Assembly (NCBI RefSeq): GCF_030913705.1
Contig: NZ_CP133190.1
Coordinates: 806,001 to 870,000, forward strand
DNA: 64,000 nucleotides
From: Anaerocolumna sp. MB42-C2
GTDB taxonomy: Bacteria > Bacillota > Clostridia > Lachnospirales > Lachnospiraceae
Reading direction: 5' to 3'
How positions within the stretch are numbered: the stretch's first letter is position 1; each line of letters opens with the position of its first letter. Positions 62,692 through 64,000 of the stretch are shown here, piece by piece. The notes under the pieces were generated by a model, which did no database searches, was not told where the DNA came from, and saw only the letters and a list, made by a program, of their open reading frames with translations. Both the position numbers and the translations under genes were made by a program.

Positions 62692-62765
62692 AGTATCCTC
62701 CAAAAGCATCAGCTAGTTTTTCTGTATCCTGCCTGTAATCCTTATCTGCCTTATATTACATATGG

Positions 62766-63557
62766 TTAACCGCCGATCTGACATAACAAGCCAGACAATT
62801 TTGCGGCTTCTAACAATTCTTCCATATACTCATTACTTAGAGGTTCTAATGAAGCAAGCGTATATTCCCTGCCAAGTCCCTCATATTTATCCTGTCCTAA
62901 ACGGTGATAGGGAAGTAAATGCAGTTCTTTTACCCCAGTAAGAGTTTTGGCAAAAGCAGCGATTTCCTTAATCTCCTCTTTCGTATGATTAAAGCTTGGT
63001 ATAACCGGTACCCGTATAATCAGATTTGTTCCGGTTTCCGCAATTTTCCTTGCATTCTTAAGTATCTGCTCATTGGGTTTTGAAGTAAATTTCTCATGTT
63101 TTGCGCAGTTTATATGTTTAATATCCATTAAATATATGTCAAGATAAGGCAGATATTTTTCAATTACATTAAAATCAGCATATCCTGTACTTTCCATAGC
63201 CGTATTAATACCATATTCTTTACAGGCCTGAAGTAATGCTGTTGCAAATTCCGGCTGACAGAGAGCCTCTCCACCGGATAATGTTACTCCGCCGCCGCTT
63301 CTTCGATAGTATGGAAGGTCTTTTTTAATTTCTTCCATGACTTCTTCCACAGTCACATCCGTGCCGATGATTTTAGGTTTTCCCTGTACCATCATAGTCT
63401 GTATGTCATATTCCTGTGATTCCGGATTACAACACCATTTGCATCGGAGCACACAGCCTTTTAAAAAAATAATAGTTCGTATTCCAGGCCCATCATGTAT
63501 GGAAAATCTCTGAACATCAAATATCCGTCCTTTCACTTTCATTATATCCATTTCCAT
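62766..63557 (-). CDS. Glycyl radical enzyme activating enzyme (radical SAM)
   Basis: 263 aa. Installs the glycyl radical on the GRE encoded next to it. The radical SAM motif is C35-x3-C39-x2-C42 (GCVLRCKWCCNPE), with GGGVTLSGGEALCQPE following. Between the motif and GGGVTLSGGE there is only a short linker (DIQTMMVQGKPKIIG), so the extra ferredoxin-like two-cluster insert of many non-PFL activases is missing. GGGGAGGAGC precedes the ATG. Confidence 0.94.
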   Translation of the reverse strand: MEMDIMKVKGRIFDVQRFSIHDGPGIRTIIFLKGCVLRCKWCCNPESQEYDIQTMMVQGKPKIIGTDVTVEEVMEEIKKDLPYYRRSGGGVTLSGGEALCQPEFATALLQACKEYGINTAMESTGYADFNVIEKYLPYLDIYLMDIKHINCAKHEKFTSKPNEQILKNARKIAETGTNLIIRVPVIPSFNHTKEEIKEIAAFAKTLTGVKELHLLPYHRLGQDKYEGLGREYTLASLEPLSNEYMEELLEAAKLSGLLCQIGG

Positions 63558-63589
63558 CTGCTCCTCCCCATGTCTTGCTGTAATATAAA

Positions 63590-64000
63590 CTAAAAGCCTT
63601 GTTCCGTTCTGGAAATAATATCATTCTGTAAAGATCTGGAAAGGGAAGTGAACAGCGCACTGTATCCGGCAACACGTACTACCAGACTTTTATAATTTTC
63701 CGGATGTTTCTGTGCATCCACTAAGGTATCCCTGCTTACAACATTAAACTGCATATGGCTCCCTTTTTGATCAAAATAAGCACGAATCAGGGAAATAAAG
63801 TTTTCAAGCCCTTTTACACCGCTTAATGCTGACGGATGGAATTTCTGGTTAAATAACGTTCCGTTAGATGCAATGAAATGATCCAGCTTTGCTACGGAAT
63901 TGGCTGCTGCCGTCGGCCCGTGGATATCCTTTCCTGAGGATGGTGAAACACCGTCTGCAACAGGGGTATAAGCGAGTCTTCCGTCCGGAGTTGCTCCGGT
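63590..64000 (-). CDS. Glycyl radical enzyme, C-terminal part (CutC choline lyase or diol dehydratase type)
   Basis: The 136 C-terminal residues of a GRE whose 5' part lies beyond the right edge; stop TAG at 63590-63592. The glycyl radical loop is RVAGYSALF, about 29 residues from the end, which closes with IISRTEQGF. Upstream blocks GRLAYTPVADGVSPSSGKD, GPTAAANSVAKLDH and NGTLFNQKFHPSAL fit the choline TMA-lyase / propanediol-glycerol dehydratase group, not pyruvate formate-lyase. With a EutS-type shell and EutP in the same operon, a choline-type (GRM1-like) compartment is my first guess; propanediol dehydratase is the alternative. Confidence 0.9.
   Translation of the reverse strand, partial: TGATPDGRLAYTPVADGVSPSSGKDIHGPTAAANSVAKLDHFIASNGTLFNQKFHPSALSGVKGLENFISLIRAYFDQKGSHMQFNVVSRDTLVDAQKHPENYKSLVVRVAGYSALFTSLSRSLQNDIISRTEQGF

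Noticed and set aside
1..64000. CRISPR arrays, prophage, insertion sequences
   Set aside because: No regularly spaced repeats, no transposase, integrase or phage structural genes were seen in any gap or gene.

Overview
The window looks like the chromosome of a spore-forming, anaerobic, low-GC Firmicute of the Lachnospiraceae or a close relative (Anaerocolumna / Lachnoclostridium type). This rests on AT-rich intergenic DNA, strong AGGAGG ribosome sites, sporulation genes (spoIIP, gpr, a Csp-type subtilase, a BclA-like spore-surface protein), CIRCE control of hrcA, a T-box on a tryptophan operon, and the end of a glycyl-radical-enzyme microcompartment locus. The species call is inference. No prophage, transposase, insertion sequence or CRISPR array was seen.

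Layout. 1-8.4 kb is a conserved core on the minus strand: hrcA (cut by the window edge, CIRCE plus sigma-A promoter), hemW and lepA as an operon, a secreted Ig-like protein, spoIIP and gpr, then rpsT on the plus strand. 8.5-18.3 kb carries an SRAP DNA-protein crosslink protein, a ComFB-like protein, a GH3 glycosidase divergent from an AraC regulator with a well-placed direct-repeat operator, a BlaI/BlaR1 pair with an unusual sensor domain, and two secreted proteins including an SH3-NlpC/P60 hydrolase. 18.4-31 kb has a DUF362 protein, two paralogous AraC-GyrI regulators, a five-gene oligopeptide/oligosaccharide ABC operon with a small membrane protein at its end, an Xre regulator, an unrecognised cysteine-motif protein, a nitroreductase and the spore-surface-like protein. 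32-39.5 kb has a large Lhr-type helicase, a YjjG-like HAD phosphatase, an MFS transporter and a CPBP protease. 39.5-40.8 kb is a small graveyard beside a tRNA-Ser(CGA): a truncated and frameshifted HXXEE membrane gene, a TetR stump and a GNAT gene broken at a G6 run, with near-identical terminators at each end.

40.9-50.4 kb holds holA, xpt and the complete trpEGDCFBA operon, preceded by a sigma-A promoter and a T-box leader. 50.4-56.5 kb has an NYN/OST-HTH protein coupled to a tiny membrane ORF, then a sugar-sensing cassette (binding protein, LytS-like kinase, receiver-only response regulator, XylF-like binding protein) without transporter genes. 56.6-60.7 kb has an Fe-S aldo/keto reductase, an SGNH esterase and a subtilase. 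60.8-64 kb has an AraC regulator and the 3' end of a microcompartment operon: glycyl radical enzyme, activase, EutS-like shell protein, EutP-like GTPase.

The most distinctive structure outside genes is a set of three families of structured intergenic repeats. Family 1 (about 140 bp, 15.6 and 50.0 kb) starts exactly at the T-run of a terminator, and one copy sits inside the trp T-box leader. Family 2 (about 100 bp, 42.8 and 51.7 kb) forms operon-end hairpins with apparent compensatory changes. Family 3 is a 198-bp near-complete inverted repeat at 57.9 kb with a diverged half copy at 0.5 kb.
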